DNA of 64,000 bases from JAGBWK01 sp964462445 (GTDB lineage Bacteria; Bacteroidota; Bacteroidia; Bacteroidales; Muribaculaceae): contig CAYWXG010000002.1 in assembly GCA_964462445.1 (NCBI GenBank), positions 15,686-79,685 of the forward strand. The letters are read 5' to 3'. Every line of letters begins with the position of its first letter. The stretch's first letter is position 1. Position numbers and translations under genes: made by a program. A model generated the notes under the pieces. That model searched no databases, was not told the origin of the DNA, and saw only the letters and a list, made by a program, of their open reading frames with translations. Shown piece after piece: positions 8,827 to 17,191 of this stretch.

Positions 8827-8909
8827 TACCTAAAAATAGGTATTTTTATTGTTTTTGTTGCAAAACTGATGTGTAATTTAATTATTTAATAAATTTCATA
8901 AAATATTGT

Positions 8910-8939
8910 TTTGAAAATAAAAATTATAGAATATCTTTG
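8910..8939 (+). promoter_or_regulatory. Promoter of the porin gene
   Basis: TTTG at 8910-8913, 18 nt, then TATCTTTG at 8932-8939. The predicted start is near 8945, which gives a leader of about 170 nt before the ATG at 9118. Confidence 0.55.
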
Positions 8940-9117
8940 CAATAGATATCCAAATTAACGCGATTACCTATTTCAATATCCTGAACGAATTATAATATAA
9001 AATTTTACGATTGTTATAAATTACTAATTATAGTGTAGTAATTTAGTATAAGAGTTATAATTATATATTCAATCGATATAACCTTAAATTTAATATATTA
9101 ACATAATGAATTAAATT

Positions 9118-10566
9118 ATGAAAAAGTTAGCTTTTCTATTAGCTCTCACCGGTTTAAGTGCCGGGGCTTATGCTCAGGATAGCATTCCTGAAGCGAATGT
9201 TCAACTAAATCAATATGGACAAATAGTTGAATCGTTGCCTGTGGATGCTTCCGTACAAGATGGTATTTTGGTATTCCAGAACAAAGATGCAAAATACAAA
9301 ATGTGGTTTGACGTACGTTTGCAATCAGATGCAGCTGTGTATTTTGGTGAGCCCGATTTCTGTGCACCTCAAATTGATGGCAAAGACAATACAAGCCATA
9401 TCGGTAATGGATTGAGCATCCGCCGCGCGCGTTTTGCAATAAAGGCTCAAATCAATGAAGATTGGTATGCAGAATTTGACACTGACTGGACCAGTGGTAT
9501 CCCCGAAATTAAAGATGCATATATCGCATTTACCGGGCTTGAAGGATTTGAATTTAAAGCCGGTAATTTTAAAGAGAATTTCTCATTGAGCCGCAACACG
9601 ACATCTCGTTATTTGATGTTTATGGAACGACCGATGGCTACATCTTTGGCTCCTTCTCGTCACCTTGGTTTCAATGCTCGTTACAATCACGGTTGGTTAT
9701 GGTTGTCGGGTGGTGTTTTTGGTCCTGAATTAAAAGGCTCTGAAGAACAAACAGCTATGGAAGATGGCAACAAAGATTATGGCTATAACGAAGGTTTGTC
9801 ATATACCGGTAAGATTGTTTATCGTCCATTCTACAAACTTGACTATGCATCATTGCACATTGGAGCTGCCGCTTCATTCCGTAATCCTAAATTGACATCG
9901 ACCGATGGTTACTTTACCGGCCGTTTTAGCACTCGTAACTCTACTAATATCAACCGCAAGAAATATCTTGACACTGATGATGTTAAGGGTTTGAATCATG
10001 AATTTGCATGGACCGTTGAATTGGCAGGACACTGGAATCAACTTCGCGTAGAAAGTGCATATATCGCTCGTGCAATGAATATTAATAAAGATGAGCGCAT
10101 TAAGAATAATTACAAATACACAAATCAATGGGCTGAAGGTTGGTACGTTGAAGCCGGTTATCTATTGTTTGGCGGCACACAAAATTATGATGCAGGAGGT
10201 GCAAAATATACCCGCACAACTAACGAACATAAATGGGGCAATCTTGAGTTGACTGCACGCTATGAATTCTGCGACTTCAACACAGGTAAACTGTTCTCTA
10301 ACAAGGTTGAAGATACCGACATCTTTGGAGGTAGCGCAGAAGCTTTTGCAGTAGGTTTGAACTACTATCCTAACAAGAACGTGAAAATCATGCTCAACTA
10401 TCAATACAACAACAATGACCGCTATGCTAATGCAAAGGGTAAAAGCTATGTAGGCTACGATCTCAATGGCGCTCCTACAAAAGATCCTTTCAAAGTAGTT
10501 GCTAAATCGGGCGACGGTGGTGTAGATTACCACATGTTGGCATTGCGTCTACAAGTTGCATTCTAA
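9118..10566 (+). CDS. OprO/OprP-type phosphate-selective porin
   Basis: A 482-residue outer-membrane beta-barrel with a signal peptide cut after AYA (about residue 19). The region GNGLSIRRARFAIKAQINED, DWYAEFDTDW and FEFKAGNFKENFSLSR is characteristic of the phosphate-selective porin O and P family; alternating strands follow to the C-terminal ...ALRLQVAF. Pseudomonas OprP and OprO pass phosphate and pyro/polyphosphate, but Bacteroidetes members are not proven to share that selectivity. A lipoprotein gene follows after 36 nt. Confidence 0.85.
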   Translation: MKKLAFLLALTGLSAGAYAQDSIPEANVQLNQYGQIVESLPVDASVQDGILVFQNKDAKYKMWFDVRLQSDAAVYFGEPDFCAPQIDGKDNTSHIGNGLSIRRARFAIKAQINEDWYAEFDTDWTSGIPEIKDAYIAFTGLEGFEFKAGNFKENFSLSRNTTSRYLMFMERPMATSLAPSRHLGFNARYNHGWLWLSGGVFGPELKGSEEQTAMEDGNKDYGYNEGLSYTGKIVYRPFYKLDYASLHIGAAASFRNPKLTSTDGYFTGRFSTRNSTNINRKKYLDTDDVKGLNHEFAWTVELAGHWNQLRVESAYIARAMNINKDERIKNNYKYTNQWAEGWYVEAGYLLFGGTQNYDAGGAKYTRTTNEHKWGNLELTARYEFCDFNTGKLFSNKVEDTDIFGGSAEAFAVGLNYYPNKNVKIMLNYQYNNNDRYANAKGKSYVGYDLNGAPTKDPFKVVAKSGDGGVDYHMLALRLQVAF

Positions 10567-10602
10567 TAGGTTGGTTGAATATTAAAGATAAAGTATACAA
10601 TT

Positions 10603-11691
10603 ATGAAAAAAATATTTTTTGCCTCATTGGCATTAGTGGCATTAAATGCCTGCGTGGAAGATGAATTGGACCCCAATGCATTGATCCCGGAAGAAAAACC
10701 TGCAGTGACCTATAATTATAATGATTTGATCCTCAATGAAATCTGCGGAGCCGGAGAGGATAATGAGAAGTTTATTGAAATCTACAATAAAGGAAATCAA
10801 GCTATCGACCTTAAAGGTGTCGTTATCAACAAAGATGAGGAACCAAGCTGGGAAGGTAAAGAAGGAATGGTAGTACCTGCCGGTGGCGTTTATGCAGTAA
10901 TAGGCGCAAAGGGAACAACTCCCGACGGATTTTCTTCAGGTCTTTCTGCAAAGAAGAGCTTGATAGTTGAATTGTATGCTCCCAATGGAGATAAACTCGA
11001 CACATTCCAACGTGGCGAAAAAGGCTCGGAATGGGGCGCTCAAGGGTTGGACAACAATAAAGGTTCATGGAGCCGCATCCCCGACGGGTCTGGTGCATTC
11101 ATGATTACTCCTAATGCCACTCCCAATGCGTTGAACAATGGAGAAGGTGCAACCGTTGACCCCTATGTAGTGGGTGGCACAACTCCCGACACTCCTGTTG
11201 TGGCTGAGGCTAAAGTTGTTTTCAATGAACTTTGTGGCAACAAAGCTTATGATGGAAATAAATTCATTGAATTATTCAACGTAAGCGAAGTTGACGCAGA
11301 TTTGGCTGGCTGGACTATTCGTAAATATGCTGCGGATGCAACTGATGTTGCCGGTAAATACAATATTTGCTGGACTGCACCCAAAGACACAAAACTTGCT
11401 GCCGGCAAATATTTGGTGCTTGCAGCCGACCAAACCGACCCCGCACTTGGCTTTAATGCAGGTCTATCAGCAAAAAAAGGTGTGAAATTTGAATTGGTAA
11501 ATGCAGAAGGCGTTGTTGTTGATAAATTCGTACGCGGTGCCGATGTTGACCCATTCCCCGAAGACCCATTGGCTGAAAATAAATCAGCGTCATATTCTCG
11601 CGTGCCTAATGGAACAGGCGAATTTGCTTATGCAGTGCCTACTCCCGGTGAAGCAAATGGCGAAAAGACAGGTGAAATCGAACACGAATAA
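10603..11691 (+). CDS. Lipoprotein with two lamin-tail (LTD) domains
   Basis: The 362 residues open with a lipoprotein signal (MKKIFFASLALVALNAC, lipid Cys at 17) followed by an acidic stretch, typical of Bacteroidetes surface lipoproteins. Two lamin-tail domains follow: DLILNEICGAGEDNEKFIEI (about 45-165) and VVFNELCGNKAYDGNKFIEL (about 205-340). Each contains a GLSAKK segment and ends in a SWSRIPDG or SYSRVPNG motif. LTD domains are Ig-like and in bacteria are often found with surface nucleases, phosphatases or adhesion modules, but no enzyme domain is present here. It is probably in one transcript with the porin; a strong terminator follows. Confidence 0.82.
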   Translation: MKKIFFASLALVALNACVEDELDPNALIPEEKPAVTYNYNDLILNEICGAGEDNEKFIEIYNKGNQAIDLKGVVINKDEEPSWEGKEGMVVPAGGVYAVIGAKGTTPDGFSSGLSAKKSLIVELYAPNGDKLDTFQRGEKGSEWGAQGLDNNKGSWSRIPDGSGAFMITPNATPNALNNGEGATVDPYVVGGTTPDTPVVAEAKVVFNELCGNKAYDGNKFIELFNVSEVDADLAGWTIRKYAADATDVAGKYNICWTAPKDTKLAAGKYLVLAADQTDPALGFNAGLSAKKGVKFELVNAEGVVVDKFVRGADVDPFPEDPLAENKSASYSRVPNGTGEFAYAVPTPGEANGEKTGEIEHE

Positions 11692-11706
11692 CATGTTTCT
11701 AATCAT

Positions 11707-11745
11707 AAAAGAAGAATGCCTAAAATAAAGGCATTCTTCTTTTGA
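11707..11745 (+). terminator. Terminator of the porin-LTD transcript
   Basis: A perfect 15-bp stem (11707-11721 with 11729-11743) whose lower part is AAAAG/CTTTT, with a 7-nt loop. Confidence 0.85.
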
Positions 11746-11829
11746 AAATCAACGATATTTGTCGGGATTTTTATCCTACGAATTTTGATACATCAATTTT
11801 AATCACTTATTTATATAATTATTAAAACA

Positions 11830-12474
11830 ATGTCAAAAGAAAAAATGGAGATAGGAGCTATCTCTAAGCCTCGTTTTGAATTCCGTTCATTCGGACAATG
11901 CTTCTGCGATGCTCATAAACGCATGGCTCGTCTTTCAGTCCCTGTCCCTGAAAAAGTATGGGAACGTCATAGCGATGAAATTTACATTATTTCTCGCACC
12001 AACGATATTAATAATACAAAAATCCGTGATGGCAAAATGGATATTAAGACATATGTTCAGACAGTCGACGGATTGGAACAATGGAATCCTTTAATGAAAG
12101 GTGAGTTCCCTATTTCTAAGGAAGTACTTGAAAATGAGGTGTTCCCCGCATTTATGGTTGAAATGCCTCAATTGACAAAGGATACTTACTCCTACGAAGA
12201 ATTCATCGCAATGGTAGAACAAAATCCCGACTTGGCAGCTGTGCGCGTTCACAAGCAGCGCTTTGGATATATGGTAAACGACACTATATGCGAAGTGGGC
12301 AATGTGCTTATTAATGGTGCAAAAGTTGTTACAATAAATTCTGAATCTACCGAGATTGAAGATATCAAAAAGACAATTGCCGACGTAGGGTTGGAAGGGG
12401 TTGAAAATATCAACTATTTGCAAGCTATCAAGCGTGTTATCGGTATGTCAAACAAACCATTAGCTAACGAATAA
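11830..12474 (+). CDS. Divergent CYTH-superfamily-like protein, function unknown
   Basis: A 214-residue soluble protein with no signal peptide. I see a possible CYTH tunnel-fold layout: an N-terminal charged strand (KPRFEFRSFG), a middle pair of strands with basic residues (NTKIRDGKMDIKTY), then VRVHKQRFGYMVN, TICEVGNVLINGAKVVTIN and an acidic STEIEDIKKTI. These parallel the order of elements in the true CYTH protein that starts 2 nt downstream. The usual N-terminal ExExK is not intact, so triphosphatase activity is doubtful and a partner or regulatory role is possible. The family assignment is my own pattern reading. Confidence 0.5.
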   Translation: MSKEKMEIGAISKPRFEFRSFGQCFCDAHKRMARLSVPVPEKVWERHSDEIYIISRTNDINNTKIRDGKMDIKTYVQTVDGLEQWNPLMKGEFPISKEVLENEVFPAFMVEMPQLTKDTYSYEEFIAMVEQNPDLAAVRVHKQRFGYMVNDTICEVGNVLINGAKVVTINSESTEIEDIKKTIADVGLEGVENINYLQAIKRVIGMSNKPLANE

Positions 12475-12476
12475 TC

Positions 12477-12947
12477 ATGGCACAAGAAATAGAACGCAAA
12501 TTTTTGGTGGCCGGCGACTTTAAGGCTGAAGTTTTTAAGTCAACTCGCATTATTCAAGGCTATTTGAGCTCAGTGCCCGAACGCACCGTGCGTGTCAGAG
12601 TTAAAGGTGATAAAGGCTTTTTGACTATCAAGGGTATTGGTAGCCAAAGTGGCGCCAGCCGATTTGAATGGGAAAAGGAAATCCCCACAGAAGAAGCTCA
12701 ACAATTACTCGCTATTTGCGAACCCGGTGTAATCGATAAAACTCGTTACTTGGTAAAAGCCGGTGAGCACACATTTGAAGTTGATGAATTCTATGGCGAC
12801 AATGACGGACTTGTAGTTGCCGAAGTGGAATTGTCATCGGAGGATGAAGCATTCGCAAAACCGGCTTGGCTCGGAGAAGAGGTGACCGGTGATGTGAAAT
12901 ATTACAATTCAATGTTGATGAAAAACCCTTATAAGAATTGGAAATAA
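12477..12947 (+). CDS. CYTH-domain protein, probable inorganic triphosphatase
   Basis: A 156-residue CYTH (triphosphate tunnel metalloenzyme) domain: ExExK signature at residues 4-8 (EIERK), RTVRVRVKGDKGFLTIKG, WEKEIP, KTRYLV, FEVDEFYGDNDGLVVAEVEL. All charged positions that line the tunnel appear present. Single-domain bacterial members of this size (NeuTTM type) hydrolyse inorganic triphosphate; adenylate cyclase activity is another known outcome of the fold. It starts 2 nt after the divergent CYTH-like gene and lies 64 nt before a DASS anion transporter, which suggests a role with phosphate-rich anions. Confidence 0.88.
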   Translation: MAQEIERKFLVAGDFKAEVFKSTRIIQGYLSSVPERTVRVRVKGDKGFLTIKGIGSQSGASRFEWEKEIPTEEAQQLLAICEPGVIDKTRYLVKAGEHTFEVDEFYGDNDGLVVAEVELSSEDEAFAKPAWLGEEVTGDVKYYNSMLMKNPYKNWK

Positions 12948-12966
12948 GTAAGGGCTTAAAAATATA

Positions 12967-12991
12967 GTGGAGGGGGATTCTCTCCCTCCAC
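12967..12991 (+). terminator. GC-rich hairpin between the CYTH gene and the transporter
   Basis: GTGGAGGG pairs with CCCTCCAC (12967-12974 with 12984-12991), with a further G-T and G-C pair and a 5-nt loop. Only TTCTAA follows, so it is at best a partial terminator; it could lower transporter expression or protect the upstream mRNA end. Confidence 0.5.
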
Positions 12992-13011
12992 CTTCTAACA
13001 TTAAATCGATT

Positions 13012-14688
13012 ATGCAGCAAGAGAAAAATACCCCTACGGAATTCGACCCGTTGGACATGAATAATTATAAAATCGAGAAACTGCCAAAAATGAAAAAATC
13101 CACTTTTGAAAAGTGGATGGCTCGTATAGGTGGTCCATTGGCGATATTAGCTTTTGTCTTGGTGTATTGGGTGGTTGATATCCCCTTTATTGACAACTTG
13201 ACTGAATCCGATTTCGTGTCCGAGCAGGTAGTGACTGTCGCCGATGATGGAACAGTTGTGACCGAAGCGGCTCCACCGGCTGAGAATTTGAAAAAAGCGG
13301 TGAATTTCATAGAGAAAAACGGCTTCGAAGATTTTATTCGTGCCAATTATGCTATGTTGGCATTGTTCATTGCTGCTATTATATTGTGGATTACAGAAGC
13401 AATCCCCAACTATCTGACTGCCTTGCTGGTGATTTTAGGTCTTGTATTGACTGAGGTTACATCGCAAAAAGAGGCATTCGCACAACTTGGGCACCCGGTA
13501 ATGTGGCTCAATATCCTATCATTTGTATTGGCGTCAATGCTTGTGAAAACACGAGCCGCAAAGCGTTTGGCACTATGGTTTGTGATAAAGTTCGGACACT
13601 CTGCCCGAGGTGTCTTTTTCAGTTTCTTGATTATTAATGTTGTCCTTTCAGCATTTATTTCGGCCACAACCGTGAAAGCAGCTATATTACTTCCTATTTT
13701 TATGGTTGTAGCAGCAGTTTATGGTGCTTCTAACGGCAACCGTAACAATTTCGGCCGAAACATTGTGTTGCAAAATCTTTTTCAAATAAATATTGGTGCG
13801 TCAGGATTTCTTACCGGTTCAGGCGCCAACCTCTTGGCGGCTTCTCTTATCGGAGGTGCGCTTGGAATTACATCTATTAGCTACACTGATTGGTTTGCTG
13901 CGGCATTCCCTATGTGTATGCTATTACTAATTATCGGCTGGTGGGTAGGAACAAAATTGATTTTCCCCATTCCGGCGGAACAACGAAAACCACAAATCGA
14001 AGGTGGACTTGTGAAATTGCGCTCAGAACTTGAGGGTATGGGTAAGATGAACTTCGAAGAGTGGAAATCTATTGCAATTTTTGTAGGAGTATTAGTTTTG
14101 TGGGCTACAGATAAAGTCCATGGTATTGATGCAACCACCGTGGCTTTTATCGGAGCGGTAATAGCTCTCTTGCCCGGCATCGGTGTTGTTAAATGGAATG
14201 ATGTGGATATTCCTTGGCACTTGATGCTATTCTCGGCGGGAGCCTATGCTATAGGAGCAGGATTAGATGCTACGGCTTTACCCAAAAGCATGGTAGACGT
14301 AATGTTTAACAGTTTTGGCGTAGATGATAATACTCCATTCTGGGTGTTGTACCTCTTGCTTACCGCCATGATGCTATTCTCGGCATTGCTTTTCCAGTCT
14401 AAGACAATGAGGGCATTGATTTTCGTGCCGATAGCTATTGGTGTAGCCCAAAAATTCGGTTATCCTATAATGAGTCTTGCCTTCCCCGTAGCTTTGCTTA
14501 TTGAACATGTATATGTATTGCCTTTCAATTCAAAACCGGCCGCATTGCTCTACACAACAAATCATTATAGTTGGAGCGACACCTTCAAATATGGTATCAC
14601 GATGATGCTTATTGGATGGGTGATGATTATCATTTGGGGTGAAACGGTGTTGCGATGGTTGGGATATACTGAAGGCCTGTTCTTTTGA
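13012..14688 (+). CDS. DASS (SLC13-type) sodium:anion symporter
   Basis: An integral membrane transporter of the divalent anion:sodium symporter family (sulfate, phosphate, di- and tricarboxylates). The ATG at 13012 is preferred, giving 558 residues; a GTG at 12967 would lie inside a hairpin. Features are an N-terminal cytosolic segment, a first helix near GPLAILAFVLVYWVV, an inserted hydrophilic loop of about 65 residues, then WITEAIPNYLTALLVILGLVL, SAFISATTVKAAILLP and NIGASGFLTGSGANLLAASL, at the family's Na+/substrate hairpin positions. The substrate is unknown; the adjoining CYTH genes and upstream porin favour an inorganic anion such as phosphate. Confidence 0.85.
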   Translation: MQQEKNTPTEFDPLDMNNYKIEKLPKMKKSTFEKWMARIGGPLAILAFVLVYWVVDIPFIDNLTESDFVSEQVVTVADDGTVVTEAAPPAENLKKAVNFIEKNGFEDFIRANYAMLALFIAAIILWITEAIPNYLTALLVILGLVLTEVTSQKEAFAQLGHPVMWLNILSFVLASMLVKTRAAKRLALWFVIKFGHSARGVFFSFLIINVVLSAFISATTVKAAILLPIFMVVAAVYGASNGNRNNFGRNIVLQNLFQINIGASGFLTGSGANLLAASLIGGALGITSISYTDWFAAAFPMCMLLLIIGWWVGTKLIFPIPAEQRKPQIEGGLVKLRSELEGMGKMNFEEWKSIAIFVGVLVLWATDKVHGIDATTVAFIGAVIALLPGIGVVKWNDVDIPWHLMLFSAGAYAIGAGLDATALPKSMVDVMFNSFGVDDNTPFWVLYLLLTAMMLFSALLFQSKTMRALIFVPIAIGVAQKFGYPIMSLAFPVALLIEHVYVLPFNSKPAALLYTTNHYSWSDTFKYGITMMLIGWVMIIIWGETVLRWLGYTEGLFF

Positions 14689-14732
14689 TATATATTAGCT
14701 GTTGTAATTTTACATTAATATAGATATTAAAG

Positions 14733-14773
14733 CCTCATGGTAAATTATGATTCGAATTTATCATGAGGTTTTT
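14733..14773 (+). terminator. Terminator of the DASS transporter
   Basis: CCTCATG-g-TAAATT pairs with AATTTA-t-CATGAGG around an 8-nt loop, followed by TTTTT. Confidence 0.85.
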
Positions 14774-14842
14774 AATTTAGAATATTTTGTGTTGAGAAAA
14801 CAAAATTTATCTCGGAAAATTTTCTAAAATGACGATTTTAGT

Positions 14843-14873
14843 TTTGACATAATCAAAAAAAAGGTTATCTTTG
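14843..14873 (+). promoter_or_regulatory. Promoter of the PpiD-like gene
   Basis: TTTG at 14843-14846, 19 nt, TATCTTTG at 14866-14873; about 80 nt of leader before the ATG at 14959. Confidence 0.65.
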
Positions 14874-14958
14874 TGCGCTTAAAGCGGTTATGTGTTATCA
14901 ACATATCCCGTATCAATCAATACCAATCGTTGAATATAAAAATAAACACAAATCATAA

Positions 14959-17046
14959 ATGTCAGCATTAGAACACATTAGAAAACGCCCGGCCTTGGTA
15001 ATTTCAGTTCTTGGCCTCGCACTTGTATTATTCATCATCACAGCAGTTTCCGACAATATTTTCTCGTTTTTCAGCGACAGAGATTCTGCCGTTGTCGTAG
15101 ATGGTGAAAAATTGAAATACGATAAGTGGAAATCTTCCGCAAGTCTTATTGCAGATAATATGCGTCAGCAAGGTCAAGAAAATACCGACTTTGCAGTTGC
15201 CGATGAGCAAGCATTGCAAGCTATTATCAACGAAAATCTTTTAGATAAACAAATTGAGAAACTCGGCATCAACGCTACCGATGAAGAAATGGCTGCTTAT
15301 TTGTTTGGCCCCACTTCAATCGTGACTCCCGAAGCTCAGCGCTATGGCTTCGCTACAGCCGAAGATTTCTATTCCTATGCTTACTCTAACGAGCCCGGCT
15401 CAGAAAATGCTCGCGCTCTTTGGCAAGATATGGAAAATCGCGTTCGTCGCCAAGTGTTGACCGCTAAATTCCAATTGCAACTTGGTGCTATCACTGCTAA
15501 CAAACTCGATGCTAAGGCTTATTACGATGAAAATAAAAACGTAACTCTCAGCATTGCAAAAGTTGACTACACTACTCTTGCTAACGATGAGTTTGAAGTA
15601 ACTGAAGCAGAAATCAACGAGCGTTACAACCAAAATAAAGCTAACTATAAGCTCGAGACTGAAACTCGCATGGTAGATTACATCTACGTAACTCCTACCC
15701 CTTCTACCGACGACCAAGCCTCTGCATCGGAAGAAGTATTGAATGCTATCAACGAGCTTAAGAAATCGGAAGGAACTGAAGCTATCGCAGGTAACTATGC
15801 TTTCGCTACTGAAGTCCACACTGCAAGCGCTACAACTCTTCCCGCATCATTGCGCAACGCTATAGAACGCATCCAATCAGATACTGTCGTTATGTTGAGC
15901 TATGCAGGCAACACTTACAACCTCGCTAAATTACTTAGCACTAAAGTGGCTGCTGAAAAAGCTGATGTAGACTTCTTCTTCACCAACAATGCAGTAGTTC
16001 CTATGGATTCTGTTTTTGCTGCTATTTCAGCCGGTGAAATCGACGAAAGTTCTGACAGCGTTCAAAAGGTGAGCCAAAAGACACTCAACCTTGTAGACAA
16101 TGCACTCATTGCTGAATACTACGATAACTTCGTAAACGCGGCTAAGGGTGAAGCTACAATTGTTGCCGACAAAGAATTCAAAACAAATATTCTTAACTCA
16201 ATCTTTGGTGGACAAATCGACCCCACTCAAATTGATGGTATCGATGTTTGCTATCGCGTGAACAGTGTTGAAGAACCTCAAACTATCTACGAAATAGCAG
16301 CAATTACTCGCGAAGTAGTTCCTTCTAACACAACTATCTCAGGTCTTCGTCAAGAACTCGCTGACTACGCGGCAAAGAACGCAAACGCTAAAGCATTCAA
16401 AGAAAATGCTGATTCTACCAACTTCTCAATCATGCAAGGTCGAGTAACAGGCGAGCGTTTCGCCGTTGTCAACAACTTTGGTGCTCCTGTACCGCAAACT
16501 GTTTCTGCCGTGCGTTGGGCTATGGAAGATGCGAAAGTTGGTGATGTTTCTGAGGTGTTTGAAGTAGGCGAATCATTCATCGTTCTCGCTGTAACCGATA
16601 TTTACTCTGACTACATTCCGGTTAAGGATACTACAATCAACGAATATATTACAAACGAATTGCGCGCAGAAAAGAAAGGTGCAAAACTCGTTGCCGACTA
16701 TGCAGGTAAAGCTGACTCAATCTCAACTTATGCTACTGCAATGAACACTCAGCCTCTCACAGTTCGTGTTAACTACGCGCAAAATAATGGTGGTATCATG
16801 GGTGCTGATCCTAAGTTCCTCGGTGCTGTTGGCGCTGCTAACGAAGGTCAGTTGGTTGGTCCGATTGCTACCGGTACAGCAGCTGTAGTATTGCAAGTAA
16901 CTGCAGTTGACAATGCAGGTGCTGAATTCGACTACGACGTTGTTGCTCCTATGGCTCAACGCATGTTCCAATTCAACGTAAACCAAGCACTTCGTGCTAA
17001 CAAAGAAATTGAATATAAGGCTCTTCGCTTCGAAAGCCGCGAATAA
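14959..17046 (+). CDS. PpiD/SurA-type periplasmic folding protein
   Basis: A membrane-anchored periplasmic chaperone/peptidyl-prolyl isomerase family member. One N-terminal helix (about 12-33, ALVISVLGLALVLFIITAV) anchors it. A SurA-N/PpiD-like helical domain follows (VVVDGEKLKYDKW, INENLLDKQIEKLGI), and the C-terminal half contains parvulin-like segments (VGDVSEVFEVGESFIVLAVTD). At 695 residues it fits Bacteroidetes PpiD. The central parvulin motif is weak, so chaperone rather than isomerase activity may dominate. It has its own promoter and terminator. Confidence 0.82.
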   Translation: MSALEHIRKRPALVISVLGLALVLFIITAVSDNIFSFFSDRDSAVVVDGEKLKYDKWKSSASLIADNMRQQGQENTDFAVADEQALQAIINENLLDKQIEKLGINATDEEMAAYLFGPTSIVTPEAQRYGFATAEDFYSYAYSNEPGSENARALWQDMENRVRRQVLTAKFQLQLGAITANKLDAKAYYDENKNVTLSIAKVDYTTLANDEFEVTEAEINERYNQNKANYKLETETRMVDYIYVTPTPSTDDQASASEEVLNAINELKKSEGTEAIAGNYAFATEVHTASATTLPASLRNAIERIQSDTVVMLSYAGNTYNLAKLLSTKVAAEKADVDFFFTNNAVVPMDSVFAAISAGEIDESSDSVQKVSQKTLNLVDNALIAEYYDNFVNAAKGEATIVADKEFKTNILNSIFGGQIDPTQIDGIDVCYRVNSVEEPQTIYEIAAITREVVPSNTTISGLRQELADYAAKNANAKAFKENADSTNFSIMQGRVTGERFAVVNNFGAPVPQTVSAVRWAMEDAKVGDVSEVFEVGESFIVLAVTDIYSDYIPVKDTTINEYITNELRAEKKGAKLVADYAGKADSISTYATAMNTQPLTVRVNYAQNNGGIMGADPKFLGAVGAANEGQLVGPIATGTAAVVLQVTAVDNAGAEFDYDVVAPMAQRMFQFNVNQALRANKEIEYKALRFESRE

Positions 17047-17097
17047 GATACAATAGGATTGAATTTTACAATTTCATTCTACTTAATCCAACAACAA

Positions 17098-17136
17098 AGA
17101 GCGGAGTCGATGTGTAATCGATTCCGCTCTGCTTTT
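17098..17136 (+). terminator. Terminator of the PpiD-like gene
   Basis: AGAGCGGA-g-TCGAT pairs with ATCGA-t-TCCGCTCT (14 pairs including one G-T) around GTGTA, followed by GCTTTT. The T-run is also the -33 element of the mfd promoter. Confidence 0.85.
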
Positions 17137-17164
17137 GCGGTTCAGCCTTATTTTTTTATCTTTG
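17134..17164 (+). promoter_or_regulatory. Promoter of mfd
   Basis: TTTG at 17134-17137, 19 nt, TATCTTTG at 17157-17164. The predicted start is near 17170, which supports the ATG at 17192 over the TTG-frame or ATG at 17180. Confidence 0.65.
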
Positions 17165-17191
17165 TAGTCGCATTTTTATTTGTGCATATCA

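Larger units (their letters stand above)
8574..9117. other. Divergent non-coding region between rex and the porin gene
   Basis: There are 544 bases without a convincing gene, very AT-rich toward the porin. On the minus strand it holds a -7 box for rex (8588-8595), a hairpin with T-run (8723-8760) and a full promoter (8796-8826). An inverted repeat, AAATACCTA-aaaa-TAGGTATTT, lies at 8824-8845. On the plus strand it holds a porin promoter (8910-8939) and a porin leader of about 170 nt. Confidence 0.7.

Noticed and set aside
12967..13011. GTG start for the DASS transporter 45 bases upstream
   Set aside because: It lies inside a strong hairpin and adds EGDSLPPPSNIKSI, which is hairpin sequence and unlike the family; the ATG at 13012 is in a normal position.
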